From Chryseobacterium salivictor (lineage in GTDB: Bacteria > Bacteroidota > Bacteroidia > Flavobacteriales > Weeksellaceae): 64,000 nucleotides of DNA. The notes beneath the pieces are model-generated. The model was not told where the DNA came from. It saw nothing but the letters and a program-made list of their open reading frames with translations, and made no database searches. The number at the start of each line of letters is the position of its first letter. The first letter of the stretch is position 1. Positions 29,263-38,935 of this stretch are shown here, piece by piece. A program made the position numbers and the translations under genes. Location of the stretch: NCBI RefSeq assembly GCF_004359195.1, contig NZ_CP037954.1, positions 1,736,001-1,800,000 on the forward strand. The letters run 5' to 3'.

Positions 29263-30114
29263 TTAATAATCAGCCGGAGCTTCTAAATACAATTGTTTAA
29301 ATGCAGTATCCAATTGCTCGTCACTTGGCGCTTTTCCGTGCCATGCGTGCGTTCCCATCATGAAATCTACACCATGTCCCATTTCAGTATGCAGCAGAAT
29401 ACAAACCGGTTTCCCTTTGCCGGTCTCCGATTTTGCTTTTTCAAGAATTGCGATGACGGCTTCCAGATCGTTACCGTTTTTTTCGTTCAGAACGGTCCAT
29501 CCGAAAGCTTCCATTTTTGCGTGTAAATCTCCTAAATCTAAAACATCTTCGGTATCGCCATCGATCTGTCTACCGTTATAGTCGATGGTGGTGATGATAT
29601 TGTCTACTTTTTTTGCGGCCGCATACATGAATGCTTCCCAGTTCTGGCCTTCCTGCAATTCGCCGTCGCCCTGTAAAACATACACCAAACTGTCGTCACC
29701 GTCTAATTTTTTAGCTAAAGCAGCACCGACCGCTACGGAAAGGCCTTGGCCCAAAGAACCTGAAGCGATTCTGATTCCGGGAAGTCCGTCGTGTGTGGTT
29801 GGATGCCCCTGTAGTCTGGTTCCCAGTTTTCTGAAAGTCGCCAGTTCTGCCACCGGGAAAAAATCGAATCTTGCTAAAGTGGAGTAGAAGACGGGTGAAA
29901 TGTGTCCGTTGGAAAGGAAGAACAGATCTTCGTTTTTTCCTTCCATGGTGAAAGGGGATTTGTAGTTCATTACTTTCCCGTACAGTGCGGTGAAGTATTC
30001 GGTGCAACCCAAACTTCCGCCGGGGTGCCCGGAATTTACAGCGTGAACCATTCTCAAAATGTCTCTTCTAATTTGTGTGGTAAGAGATTTCAGCTCTTCA
30101 ATCGATTTACTCAT
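29263..30114 (-). CDS. Transketolase, N-terminal subunit
   Basis: 283 aa. The ThDP-binding motif is YVLQGDGELQEGQNWEAFMYAAAKKVDNIITTIDYN (GDG...N, about residues 145-180). The N-terminal VNSGHPGGSLGC and SNGHISPVFY are typical. It lacks the C-terminal domains, which are encoded by the following gene. Both must assemble for activity. Confidence 0.93.
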   Translation of the reverse strand: MSKSIEELKSLTTQIRRDILRMVHAVNSGHPGGSLGCTEYFTALYGKVMNYKSPFTMEGKNEDLFFLSNGHISPVFYSTLARFDFFPVAELATFRKLGTRLQGHPTTHDGLPGIRIASGSLGQGLSVAVGAALAKKLDGDDSLVYVLQGDGELQEGQNWEAFMYAAAKKVDNIITTIDYNGRQIDGDTEDVLDLGDLHAKMEAFGWTVLNEKNGNDLEAVIAILEKAKSETGKGKPVCILLHTEMGHGVDFMMGTHAWHGKAPSDEQLDTAFKQLYLEAPADY

Positions 30115-30199
30115 TATATAGATTTATTTGCAGGCGAATTTACAAATTTTTGATTGGTTTTGGAAATGAAAATTCCGGGTTTATGGCCCGGATGATATT

Positions 30200-31267
30200 T
30201 TAGTAATTTTCAAAAGTGGTATGCAGTTGTTCCCGGTAATTATAAATTCCATCAAGAGAATTTAAAAGGATTTTTTCTCCCAAGTCTTTCCCATTGTGAA
30301 ATAATTCAATGTATTTATTTGAAGAATTAAAATGTAACCTCGCTAATGGTTTTCGGTTATTATCATCTAAAAGGATTCCAAAATAGGATTGGGTATCTCT
30401 GAATGCGATTCTTTCGGCAGCGATTTTTTCTCTTAAAATGGCTTTTACAATTTGAAAACCTTCAAGTTCTTCGTCGGTGGTGATGTATTTAGGAATTTCA
30501 TTGTTTAAGTCTATTGGATTCTCTATTGCAGGGATTTTATCTTTTGCAATATTTTCATTAATGTTTAAAGCTGATTTTAACCGTAAACTGATAGAATCAT
30601 TTATAGAATTACTGACTGCTTTTTTAGTGTATTCTCTAAAGGTAACCATTCTGGAGGCGGTCAAAGGCTTGTCAAAAAACTTATTAACTAACAGTTTCAC
30701 AAATTCATCTGATGCTTCTGCAACTTCCTTTTCGAATTCTTTTCTTATTGCTTTAATGTATTTTAAAGCTTCTGCAGAATCAAGAATGCTTTCTAAATTA
30801 TAATCAGTTTTGGTAAATTTTCCTAAAATTTTAACTGAAGAATCCTTGATGTCATTTAGATTTAAAGTGAAAAATGGCTTTTCATCCATAATATTTGGCT
30901 GCTCTAAATCGGTGTAGAAATTATAAATATGTCCGTTCGTTAAAACGCCGAATCTTGCTTTGGCAACATGATAATACCGATGAAGTTGTGAGTTGTGTGC
31001 ATCTGCGTTTTCTTTCCAATGTTTGCACTCAATAATTAGAATTGGGTGATCATTATTCTTAATGACATAGTCCACTTTTTCTCCTTTCTTTGTTCCAATG
31101 TCACAAATGAATTCTGGAATAACTTCAGTAGGGTTAAAGATATCGTAGCCTAAAATCTGAATAAAAGGTAAAACGAAAGCGTTTTTTGTTGCTTCTTCCG
31201 TATTAATTTGATCTTTTAAAGAATCTACCCGTTCATACAATTGCTGTAGTTTTATTTTTAAATCCAT
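30200..31267 (-). CDS. Solitary HSDR_N-type nuclease-like protein
   Basis: About 355 aa from the ATG at 31265-31267 (MDLKIKLQQL); one codon upstream is another ATG. Residues about 20-130 match the N-terminal nuclease domain of type I restriction R subunits: PFIQILGYDIFNPTEVIPEF, then D-Y-V-I...ILIIECKHW, a PD-(D/E)XK core (the D, E-C-K). The rest is helical with no helicase motors, no HsdM or HsdS nearby. It is more A+T-rich than its neighbours, which suggests transfer. Orphan proteins of this kind are often in defence or phage contexts, but the role here is unknown. Confidence 0.75.
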   Translation of the reverse strand: MDLKIKLQQLYERVDSLKDQINTEEATKNAFVLPFIQILGYDIFNPTEVIPEFICDIGTKKGEKVDYVIKNNDHPILIIECKHWKENADAHNSQLHRYYHVAKARFGVLTNGHIYNFYTDLEQPNIMDEKPFFTLNLNDIKDSSVKILGKFTKTDYNLESILDSAEALKYIKAIRKEFEKEVAEASDEFVKLLVNKFFDKPLTASRMVTFREYTKKAVSNSINDSISLRLKSALNINENIAKDKIPAIENPIDLNNEIPKYITTDEELEGFQIVKAILREKIAAERIAFRDTQSYFGILLDDNNRKPLARLHFNSSNKYIELFHNGKDLGEKILLNSLDGIYNYREQLHTTFENY

Positions 31268-31338
31268 CATTTTATTTGGTATTTAAAACAAATATAGCAA
31301 AAGAAATGTATATTTTTTATTATTTCATTATAAAATGT

Positions 31339-32775
31339 CTATTTCTTCCGAATCAGCCATAATCCAAAAAACGTGATCAATCCATTAATAATCAACAGCT
31401 CCAAACCGATTTTGAAATCGCCGAAAAAGCTTTCCTGGTATTTGTCAATCAAAAATGAAATAACGGGAGCGGCGACACAAACGTAAGGAACCCATTTGTC
31501 GATAACTTTAAACTTAGTGAAGATTCCGAAAGCGAAGAGTCCTAACAGCGGCCCATAAGTGAAACCAGCCATTTTCAGAATCAAACCGATCATTGAATTG
31601 TCATTGATTAATTTGAAAATAATGACCATCACCAAAAATGCAAACGCTACGGTCAGGTGAACTCTTTTTCGGAATTTTTCCTGTTCTTTTTGTGAAATCG
31701 GTTTTTCCCGCAGCCCGAAAATATCAATGCATAATGACGATGTTAAGGCGGTCATCGCACCATCTGCACTCGGGAAAAGTGCCGAAATGAGGGCGATGAT
31801 AAAGATGATGGAAATAAACGGCGGCATGTGATTCAAAGCAATATCCGGGAACAATTGATCACCTGAACTTACAACATGTTCCGTATTTCCGTACAAATGC
31901 AGAAGTCCGCCCATGAATAAAAATAACGAAATCACACCCACTAAAATAATTCCAAGAACGACCATGTTTTTTTGCGAATCTTTCAGTCTAGTTACCGATA
32001 AAGATTTCTGCATCATTTCCTGATCAATTCCCGTCATCGTGATCGTGATAAAAGCGCCGGCTAAAATCTGTTTAAAAAAGAAAGCTTTGCTGTTCGCATC
32101 AGTGTTGAATACTTCTGTATAACCGAGTTGATTCATTTGAGAAATACTTTCTGTAAAGTTTAAACCCAAATGATTCATCATATAAACCGAACAGATAATG
32201 AGTCCCAAAAGCATACACGTCGTCTGCAGCGTGTCGGTCCACACAATCGTCTTCACGCCTCCTTCGTAAGTATAAAGAATAATCATGATCAGGATCACCA
32301 GGGTCGTCACGATAAACGGAACGCCTAAACTGTCGAGAATCGTCATCTGCAAAATATTCACAACCAGATATAATCTTGCCGTTGCCCCAACTAACCGCGA
32401 AACAATGAAAATCCACGCGCCGGATTTATAGGAAAGTTGGCCCATTCTCTGTTGGAGATATCCGTAAATCGAGGTGAGTTTCAGGCGGTAATAGAGCGGG
32501 AGAAGAACGTAAGCGATGACAATATACCCAATCAGATACCCAATGGTAATCTGTAAATAATGGAATTTATCTGCGCCAACTGCCCCGGGAACCGACACGA
32601 ATGTTACGCCCGAAAGCGAGGTTCCGATCATTCCAAATGCTACGAGCATCCAGTTGCTTTTTCGGTTTCCTATAAAAAAACTTTCGTTGTTACTGCCTTT
32701 TCCAGTTCGGTAGGCGACCCAAAGTAAAAGTCCAAAATACGCAATGATAATCAACAGCAACACAATCGGATTCAT
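31339..32775 (-). CDS. Sodium:solute symporter family transporter
   Basis: 478 aa with about 12-13 hydrophobic helices. The start IAYFGLLLWVAYRTGKGSNNESFFIGNR and the segment MIGTSLSGVTFVSVPG are typical of the SSS family (Na+-coupled uptake). The substrate cannot be read from sequence. It is a single gene with a long gene-free region in front. Confidence 0.9.
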   Translation of the reverse strand: MNPIVLLLIIIAYFGLLLWVAYRTGKGSNNESFFIGNRKSNWMLVAFGMIGTSLSGVTFVSVPGAVGADKFHYLQITIGYLIGYIVIAYVLLPLYYRLKLTSIYGYLQQRMGQLSYKSGAWIFIVSRLVGATARLYLVVNILQMTILDSLGVPFIVTTLVILIMIILYTYEGGVKTIVWTDTLQTTCMLLGLIICSVYMMNHLGLNFTESISQMNQLGYTEVFNTDANSKAFFFKQILAGAFITITMTGIDQEMMQKSLSVTRLKDSQKNMVVLGIILVGVISLFLFMGGLLHLYGNTEHVVSSGDQLFPDIALNHMPPFISIIFIIALISALFPSADGAMTALTSSLCIDIFGLREKPISQKEQEKFRKRVHLTVAFAFLVMVIIFKLINDNSMIGLILKMAGFTYGPLLGLFAFGIFTKFKVIDKWVPYVCVAAPVISFLIDKYQESFFGDFKIGLELLIINGLITFFGLWLIRKK

Positions 32776-33364
32776 AGAATTTGAATTAAAATTTTCACAA
32801 ATATAGTTTTTTGTTATGATTTGTGCGCTTTATCCGTATTCTGGTGCCGTTTTTTTTAATCACCTTGTTTTGCGAAAAGAAACGCCGTTCAAACCACATT
32901 GTGATCCGCCGATTCAAATAAAACATGAAAGAATGAAAAAAGTCGGCGAGAAACTTTTCGTTGTTCCTGAAAATTGGATAAAAAAACCTTTTGGTTTTTC
33001 ACCAAAAGATTTTGATTTAACCCTTGTCAGATTAATTTTGTCAAAGTCTTTGAAATTGAAATTCTAAAAATTTAATCCAAAACTCTTCGAAAAGTTCAGA
33101 GTGACATCTTTTATTCAAACCTTTTATTTGTTTTTTTTGTCAGACTGAGCCTGTCGAAGTCCTTATCATAAGAATGCAGTATTTGCATATTTAAACATTC
33201 AGGTAATGAAGCGTTTAAGGAAAAACTAAGATTCATCAAAGACGACTTAAAAGCATATTTCTCAAACTTTTTCTCACCTTACTATTATCTTCAGCTATTT
33301 CTTAATGGTAAAAAAAATACTGTTGTTTACAATGAAAGATAAGAAATGTTTAAACAGTGAAAAA
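32776..33364. other. Gene-free stretch
   Basis: About 590 bases with no supported gene. An 83-codon plus frame (32816-33067) has no recognised family. A short fragment GACTGAGCCTGTCGAAGTCC (33144-33163) is shared in inverse form with 57508-57525 (ACTTCGACAGGCTCA). Confidence 0.4.
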
Positions 33365-33658
33365 TCACTTCGCCAACAGGTCTTTAAATTCGGGCGTTGC
33401 ATCAATAATTTTCTTAGCGTACGGACACGAAGCAACGATCCTGTAATCATTTTTTCTTGCCAGTTCCACCGCAGCTTTTACCAGCTCCTGTCCCAGACCT
33501 TTTCCGCCAAATTCTTTGAATATCTCGGTGTGGATGATTTCCAAAATATTTTCTTTCACTTTGTATTCCATGAATCCGGCTTTTTCTGCGTCGTAAAAAA
33601 GGTCGAAAGTTTTGTCGTTTTGTTCGATATTGATCATATCGTAATGTGGTGATATCAT
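33365..33658 (-). CDS. Small GNAT-like acetyltransferase
   Basis: 97 aa, the short single-domain type of acetyltransferase (YjdJ-like). It has IHTEIFKEFGGKGLGQELVKAAVELARKNDYRIVASCPYAKK, in which GGKGLG is the acetyl-CoA-binding turn. It overlaps nothing and lies 5 bases after the TMEM175-type gene on the same strand. Substrate unknown. Confidence 0.85.
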   Translation of the reverse strand: MISPHYDMINIEQNDKTFDLFYDAEKAGFMEYKVKENILEIIHTEIFKEFGGKGLGQELVKAAVELARKNDYRIVASCPYAKKIIDATPEFKDLLAK

Positions 33659-33663
33659 CTTGT

Positions 33664-34269
33664 TTATTTTAAAGTTTTTTCAATTCTTACATCAGGAATG
33701 ATCCATAATAATGCCACAGTATAATACAAAATAACAGAAATCATCGGGAAAAAAAAGGAAATTATAATTCCCGAAATATAAATTCCTGCCGAAAATTTTT
33801 CCTTTAAAGTAGATTTCAGTGCTCTGGCAATGGCGGAATCTTTACCTTCAATATCCAGGCAGAATTTTTCTAAAATGTTAAAGGCAAGCGCGCACATCAG
33901 CAAAATAAATCCATACAGGGCAACGGGATTTTCCGTGAAATTATTTTCTCCCATCCAGGCAGTGGCAAAAGGCAGTATCGAAAGCCAAAACAGCAGATGA
34001 AGATTGGCCCAAAGAACTTTACCGTTCACATGATTAACCGCCTGAAATAAATGATGGTGGTTATTCCAGTACATTCCAACATAAATAAAACTGAAAATAT
34101 AAGACAGAAATTTGAAGAGCAGAGGTTTCAAATCGGCGAAAGTATTCCCATCAGGTATTTGTAATCCTAATACCATAATGGTGATGATAATGGCGAGAAC
34201 GCCATCGCTGAAAGCTTCTAATCTGCCTTTGGTCACGGTTTTTATTTTAGAAAATAAATTTACAGACAA
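33664..34269 (-). CDS. TMEM175-family (DUF1211) potassium channel-like protein
   Basis: 201 aa, all-helical with about six membrane segments. The signature RLEAFSDGVLAIIITIMVL near residues 16-34 contains the R-x-x-x-F-S-D motif of bacterial TMEM175 proteins. Members form K+ channels in the known bacterial cases. It is followed by the small GNAT gene. Confidence 0.88.
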   Translation of the reverse strand: MSVNLFSKIKTVTKGRLEAFSDGVLAIIITIMVLGLQIPDGNTFADLKPLLFKFLSYIFSFIYVGMYWNNHHHLFQAVNHVNGKVLWANLHLLFWLSILPFATAWMGENNFTENPVALYGFILLMCALAFNILEKFCLDIEGKDSAIARALKSTLKEKFSAGIYISGIIISFFFPMISVILYYTVALLWIIPDVRIEKTLK

Positions 34270-34323
34270 AAAGTGGAACGTTTTCTAAAAACATTTCCAC
34301 TTTCCCATATATTTCATTTAATT

Positions 34324-35832
34324 CTATTTTGTTTTTGAGGGAGCCCATTGGTCATAAGGACTCATGTCGAAACTGTTGACTTCATCCATACTCATTCCCA
34401 AGGCATTTGCGACGCCCTGTCCGTATTCGGGATCGGCTTTCCAGCAATTTCTGATGTGGCGGATCTGAACGAATTTTTCTGCGCCGCCCACCTGTGCGGC
34501 GGTATTTTTAAACAGTACTTCGGCTTTTCCCTCTGCTTTAATAATGCGGAATAAATCACCGGGTTGGGTGAAATAATCTTCATCATCATCGCGGAAGTTG
34601 TGCGCGTAAGCATCGCCGGACAATTCCAGAGGCGGCTCTTTGGCGGACGGCTGTTCCTGCCATTCACCGTAGCTGTTTGGTTCATAATGTTTCGTGCCGC
34701 CATAATTCCCGTCAACGCGCATTTGGCCATCTCGGTGATAAGCATGATACGGACATCTCGGTTTATTCACCGGAATCTGATAATGATTCACGCCCAATCG
34801 GTACCGTTGTGCATCGCCGTACGAAAATAATCTTCCCTGCAGCATTTTGTCTGGAGAAAATCCAATTCCCGGAACAATATTGGTCGGATTAAAGGCGGCC
34901 TGCTCAACATCAGCAAAATAATTCTCAGCATTTTTATTGAGTTCAAATTCTCCTACTTCAATTAAAGGGAAATCTTTTTTCGACCAGACTTTCGTTAAAT
35001 CAAACGGATGGAAACGGTAGGTTTTAGCTTCCTCTTCAGTCATGATCTGGACAAACAATTTCCATTTCGGGAAATTGCCTTTCTCGATATTGTCGAATAA
35101 GTCGCGCTGTGAAGATTCGCGGTCCATTCCCACTAATTTTGCCGCTTCTTCATCAGTTAAATTTTCAATTCCCTGCTGGGTTCTGAAATGGAATTTCACC
35201 CAATGGCGAACATTATCTTTATTAATGAAACTGTAAGTGTGGCTTCCAAAACCATGCATGTGCCGGAAACCATTTGGGATTCCACGGTCGCTCATCACAA
35301 TCGTAACCTGATGCAAAGCTTCCGGCAGCAGGGTCCAGAAATCCCAGTTGTTTTGGGCGCTTCGCATATTGGTTTTCGGATCGCGTTTTACGGCGTGATT
35401 CAAATCAGGGAATTTCATCGGATCGCGGAAAAAGAAAACAGGTGTATTGTTTCCTACCAGATCCCAAATGCCTTCATCGGTATAGAATTTCAGGGCAAAT
35501 CCACGAATGTCTCTTTCTGCGTCGGCGGCGCCACGTTCTCCTGCAACCGTGGAAAATCGCGCAAACATTTCTGTTTTCTTTCCGATCTCATTGAAAATAT
35601 TGGCTTTGGTATATTGCGAAATATCGTGGGTTACGGTAAAAGTTCCAAAGGCACCGGAACCTTTTGCGTGCATTCGCCGTTCGGGAATAACTTCTCTGTC
35701 GAAATTGGCCATCTTTTCTAAAAACCAAAAATCCTGCATCAGCATCGGGCCTCTCGGTCCTGCGGTTTGCACATTTTGATTGTCAGGAACCGGCGCTCCC
35801 GTTTGTCTCGTGAGTTTTTTCTTTTCTTCCAT
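34324..35832 (-). CDS. katA: Heme catalase
   Basis: 502 aa, a small-subunit monofunctional catalase. The catalytic His lies in [19 protein letters not shown] (about residues 53-70) and the Asn in [20 protein letters not shown]. The proximal heme ligand region is [16 protein letters not shown] (Tyr about residue 341). It degrades hydrogen peroxide. A near-consensus -7 box (TAACTTTA) lies about 22 bases before the ATG at 35854-35861. Confidence 0.97.
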   Translation of the reverse strand: MEEKKKLTRQTGAPVPDNQNVQTAGPRGPMLMQDFWFLEKMANFDREVIPERRMHAKGSGAFGTFTVTHDISQYTKANIFNEIGKKTEMFARFSTVAGERGAADAERDIRGFALKFYTDEGIWDLVGNNTPVFFFRDPMKFPDLNHAVKRDPKTNMRSAQNNWDFWTLLPEALHQVTIVMSDRGIPNGFRHMHGFGSHTYSFINKDNVRHWVKFHFRTQQGIENLTDEEAAKLVGMDRESSQRDLFDNIEKGNFPKWKLFVQIMTEEEAKTYRFHPFDLTKVWSKKDFPLIEVGEFELNKNAENYFADVEQAAFNPTNIVPGIGFSPDKMLQGRLFSYGDAQRYRLGVNHYQIPVNKPRCPYHAYHRDGQMRVDGNYGGTKHYEPNSYGEWQEQPSAKEPPLELSGDAYAHNFRDDDEDYFTQPGDLFRIIKAEGKAEVLFKNTAAQVGGAEKFVQIRHIRNCWKADPEYGQGVANALGMSMDEVNSFDMSPYDQWAPSKTK

Positions 35833-36197
35833 GATTGAACTGTTTTTTGATGGAATAAAGTTAAGGATTAATACCCACGGTATTTATTTATTTTATCTAA
35901 AACGGTTATTTGTTTTAATTTATCGCATTAATTTTTATTAATTCTCTATCTAAATTATTCAAATGATACGAAATAAAAAAAACAGCCATCCGGTTGACTG
36001 TTCTTTTAAACTGAATTCGTTTCTTCTTTAAAGAATAAAAGTCTGTTTGGGTTTTAAGACGTTTTTTTTTAGTAAAGAATTAATTATCTGAAAAAATTTA
36101 AAATCTGTTATTTTCCCACTCTGCCGCAAGAAAATAGCAGAGGCTTTTTAAGATAAATTGAATCAATGATCTGCATTAAAGTATGCATCCTATAAAT
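35833..36197. other. Intergenic stretch with a terminator
   Basis: AACAGCCA-TCCGGT-TGACTGTT hairpin (35980-36001) flanked by A- and T-runs lies here and can end the downstream pirin gene or the catalase leader. No gene is seen. Confidence 0.55.
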
Positions 36198-37106
36198 TTA
36201 CTTTGATAATTTTCCGTTCAGAACTGCTTTCGGAAGCGGAACGAAATCTTTATCATCACCGATAACCAAAGGGAAAGCCTCATGGTTTTGCTCCTGCCAG
36301 TTGAGTTTTGCCTGCTCAATGATTTCTTTGTCAGAGTTGACAAAATTCCAGAAGATAAAATGTTCTTCCGCAAAAGGTTCGCCGCCGAAAAGATACAGAG
36401 TTGCGTTTTCACCGGTTTCGAATTCACATAAAGTGGCATTTTTTGCAACCAGCAACTGTTTTCCGCCGAAAGTATTTCCTTCGATGTTCACATTTCCTTC
36501 CAGGATATACATCGCTACTTCACCAAATAAATCTTTTCCGATGCTGAGTTTCTGCGGGGTTTTGCTTTTGATTTCAATGAAAAATAATTTAGAGTGAACC
36601 GGAACCGGGGATTTTCTTCCGAAAAGTTCGCCGGCTATTAATTTAAACTGTAGATCGCCCTCATTCCAAACGGGAATTTCATCGGCTTCGGTATGATGAA
36701 AAGCAGGTTTGGTTTGTTCTAAATTTTTCGGCAAACCGACCCAGATTTGAAATCCGTGAAGATGTTTTTCGCTATGTCTTAAGTATTCCGGAGTTCTTTC
36801 AGAATGGACTACGCCTTTTCCTGCGGTCATCCAGTTCACCGCGCCGGGTTTTATTTCGATGTCGCTTCCCAGACTGTCTTTGTGCTGAATAGAACCTTCC
36901 AAAAGATAAGTCAGCGTAGAAATTCCGATATGCGGATGGGGCGGTACATCGAAGTTCTGATAATCTTTTAAAGCAATAGGACCCATGTGATCGATGAAAA
37001 CGAAAGGACCAACTGCCCGTTTTTCACGAAACGGCAGCAATCTTCCCACTAAAAAGTTTCCGATATCGGCGGCTTTTTCTTCAATAATTATTCCGATGTT
37101 TGACAT
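36198..37106 (-). CDS. Pirin family protein (first)
   Basis: 302 aa, bicupin. The N-terminal cupin has the metal-binding histidines in DVPPHPHIGISTLTYLLEGSIQHKDSLG. The C-terminal half matches the pirin_C region. Some pirins are quercetinases, others transcription cofactors, so the function stays open. A second pirin lies at 37942-38817. Confidence 0.9.
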   Translation of the reverse strand: MSNIGIIIEEKAADIGNFLVGRLLPFREKRAVGPFVFIDHMGPIALKDYQNFDVPPHPHIGISTLTYLLEGSIQHKDSLGSDIEIKPGAVNWMTAGKGVVHSERTPEYLRHSEKHLHGFQIWVGLPKNLEQTKPAFHHTEADEIPVWNEGDLQFKLIAGELFGRKSPVPVHSKLFFIEIKSKTPQKLSIGKDLFGEVAMYILEGNVNIEGNTFGGKQLLVAKNATLCEFETGENATLYLFGGEPFAEEHFIFWNFVNSDKEIIEQAKLNWQEQNHEAFPLVIGDDKDFVPLPKAVLNGKLSK

Positions 37107-37195
37107 GATTTTTTAGGTTAGCTTATGAAATTAATATTTTATGATCTGCCCTATCTACTTTCAAAAGGGTTTTAACAATTCAAGATATTTTGACA

Positions 37196-37852
37196 TTAAT
37201 AAGCGGCGGTGAAAATCTGATGGTTGAATTTTTTGTTTTCAAGTTCGTCAGCGATAGCCAGCGCTAAATCCTGAACGGAAAGTCTGGAGCGGCCATCTTG
37301 GTCAAAAACCGGTGATTCTGTTCCGAGACGGTATTTCCCTGTTTTTATCTGAGTGTCACTCACATTGCTCATTTCGATTGCCGGACTGAAAAATTCCCAG
37401 TCGAGGGTTTTATTCTTACTTAGATTTTCTACGAAATATTTTTTTACGGCGCTTGCTGCGGGGTACAGTTGCTTCGGAAAATCCGGTCCGTCAACAATAT
37501 ACTTGCCATCAATTTTCAAAGTCCCTGCGCCACCGATCACGATGAGTTTTTTTACACCGGAAATTTCTACCGTATTCTGAATAGATGTTGCTCCTTTCAG
37601 ATACTCCTCATGAATATTGGGATTGCTCCAGCCCGGATTATAAGCGCTGATGACGGCATCGCTGCCTTTTATAGCCTGCGATAAATCGGTTAGGTTGAAG
37701 ATATCGATATTCTTTTTTTTAAGATTTTCGTGTTCAATAGTCAGTTTATCCGTATTTCTTGCGATGGCGGTTACCTGATGATTTCTTTCCAAAAGCTCTT
37801 TGAGAATGGCATTTCCTACATAGCCTGTAGCGCCGATAAGTGAGATTTTCAT
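37196..37852 (-). CDS. NAD(P)-binding oxidoreductase, NmrA/SDR-like
   Basis: 218 aa with an N-terminal Rossmann motif KISLIGATGYVGNAILKELLERNHQVTAIARN (GxxGxxG, residues about 7-13). It continues with DAVISAYNPG and VIGGAGTL. The product is likely a soluble NAD(P)H-dependent reductase or a redox sensor. It sits between the two pirin genes on the same strand. Confidence 0.85.
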   Translation of the reverse strand: MKISLIGATGYVGNAILKELLERNHQVTAIARNTDKLTIEHENLKKKNIDIFNLTDLSQAIKGSDAVISAYNPGWSNPNIHEEYLKGATSIQNTVEISGVKKLIVIGGAGTLKIDGKYIVDGPDFPKQLYPAASAVKKYFVENLSKNKTLDWEFFSPAIEMSNVSDTQIKTGKYRLGTESPVFDQDGRSRLSVQDLALAIADELENKKFNHQIFTAAY

Positions 37853-37941
37853 TTTTTATAGAATTATAAATTAATAACTGAGTGAATCTTTAGGATGATG
37901 TAAATCTGTTTTTAAACATAAGGCAAGTTTCTACCGGAAAT

Positions 37942-38817
37942 CTAATCTTCCAGATACCCAAATTTCCCATTATTATAATCATCGAAAGCCTGAACGATTT
38001 CTTCGCGGGTATTCATTACGAAAGGGCCGTGCGGCGCAATCGGTTCATTTAAAGGTTCACCGCTTACGATTAAAATAATGCTGTCTTCGGTGGCTTCTAT
38101 GGTAAAGGTTTCTCCTTCATTTTTGAATAATACAAAATGATCGGTTGGAACTTTTTCTTCGCCATTCACGATAATATTTCCCTCAATCACCAAAGCTGCA
38201 GTATTGAAATGGGCAGGGAAATTAAATTCTGCTTTTCCCCCTTTTTTCAATTTGGCGTTCATCAAATGAACCGGACTGAAAGTGGTTGCCGGACCTTTTT
38301 GATCCTGATAATCGCCCGCAATCAATTCAATACATCCGTTTTCACCCAAATCTATTTTTGCCATATCTGAGTTGGCAATCGCCTGGTATTTTGGGGTGCT
38401 CATTTTGTATTTCGCCGGAAGATTCACCCAAAGTTGAACCATCTGAAAAATACCGCCTTTTTTTGACCATTCAGATTCGTGGAATTCTTTATGTAAAACG
38501 CCCGATGCTGCTGTCATCCACTGTACATCGCCTTCGCCAATAATGCCTCCGCCACCTGCGGAATCATGATGCTCCACTTTTCCCTGGTAGGCGATAGTTA
38601 CCGTTTCAAAGCCGCGGTGAGGATGAACGCCAACCCCTCTTGGAACCTTAGTCGGACCGAAATTATATTTAGAATTATAATCCAACATAATGAATGGGTC
38701 CATTCTTTTCATATCCAAACGGGATCCGCCCGGAATAAAATTATGTACTCTAAAACCATCACCCACAAAATGCGCAGGTCTTGGCGGAACGGTTATTTCT
38801 ACTTTTTTAGTTGCCAT
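37942..38817 (-). CDS. Pirin family protein (second)
   Basis: 291 aa, bicupin with the metal ligands in GVGVHPHRGFETVTIAYQGKVEHHDSAGGGG. It differs clearly from the first pirin, so it is not a recent tandem copy. It may be co-transcribed with the NmrA-like gene 89 bases away. Confidence 0.9.
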   Translation of the reverse strand: MATKKVEITVPPRPAHFVGDGFRVHNFIPGGSRLDMKRMDPFIMLDYNSKYNFGPTKVPRGVGVHPHRGFETVTIAYQGKVEHHDSAGGGGIIGEGDVQWMTAASGVLHKEFHESEWSKKGGIFQMVQLWVNLPAKYKMSTPKYQAIANSDMAKIDLGENGCIELIAGDYQDQKGPATTFSPVHLMNAKLKKGGKAEFNFPAHFNTAALVIEGNIIVNGEEKVPTDHFVLFKNEGETFTIEATEDSIILIVSGEPLNEPIAPHGPFVMNTREEIVQAFDDYNNGKFGYLED

Positions 38818-38935
38818 TTTCTTTCTTGTTTACAACTGCAAATGTACACCGGAAAAAAAGCAAATGCATTGATATAGGATAAGTTAGAGGAAATATGTAA
38901 TTTATCCAACCGCTGTTTTTTTTAATTTGCGAAAA

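Noticed and set aside
32816..33067. 83-codon plus frame in the gap before the small GNAT gene
   Set aside because: Translation matches nothing I know and has no regulatory signal in front of it.
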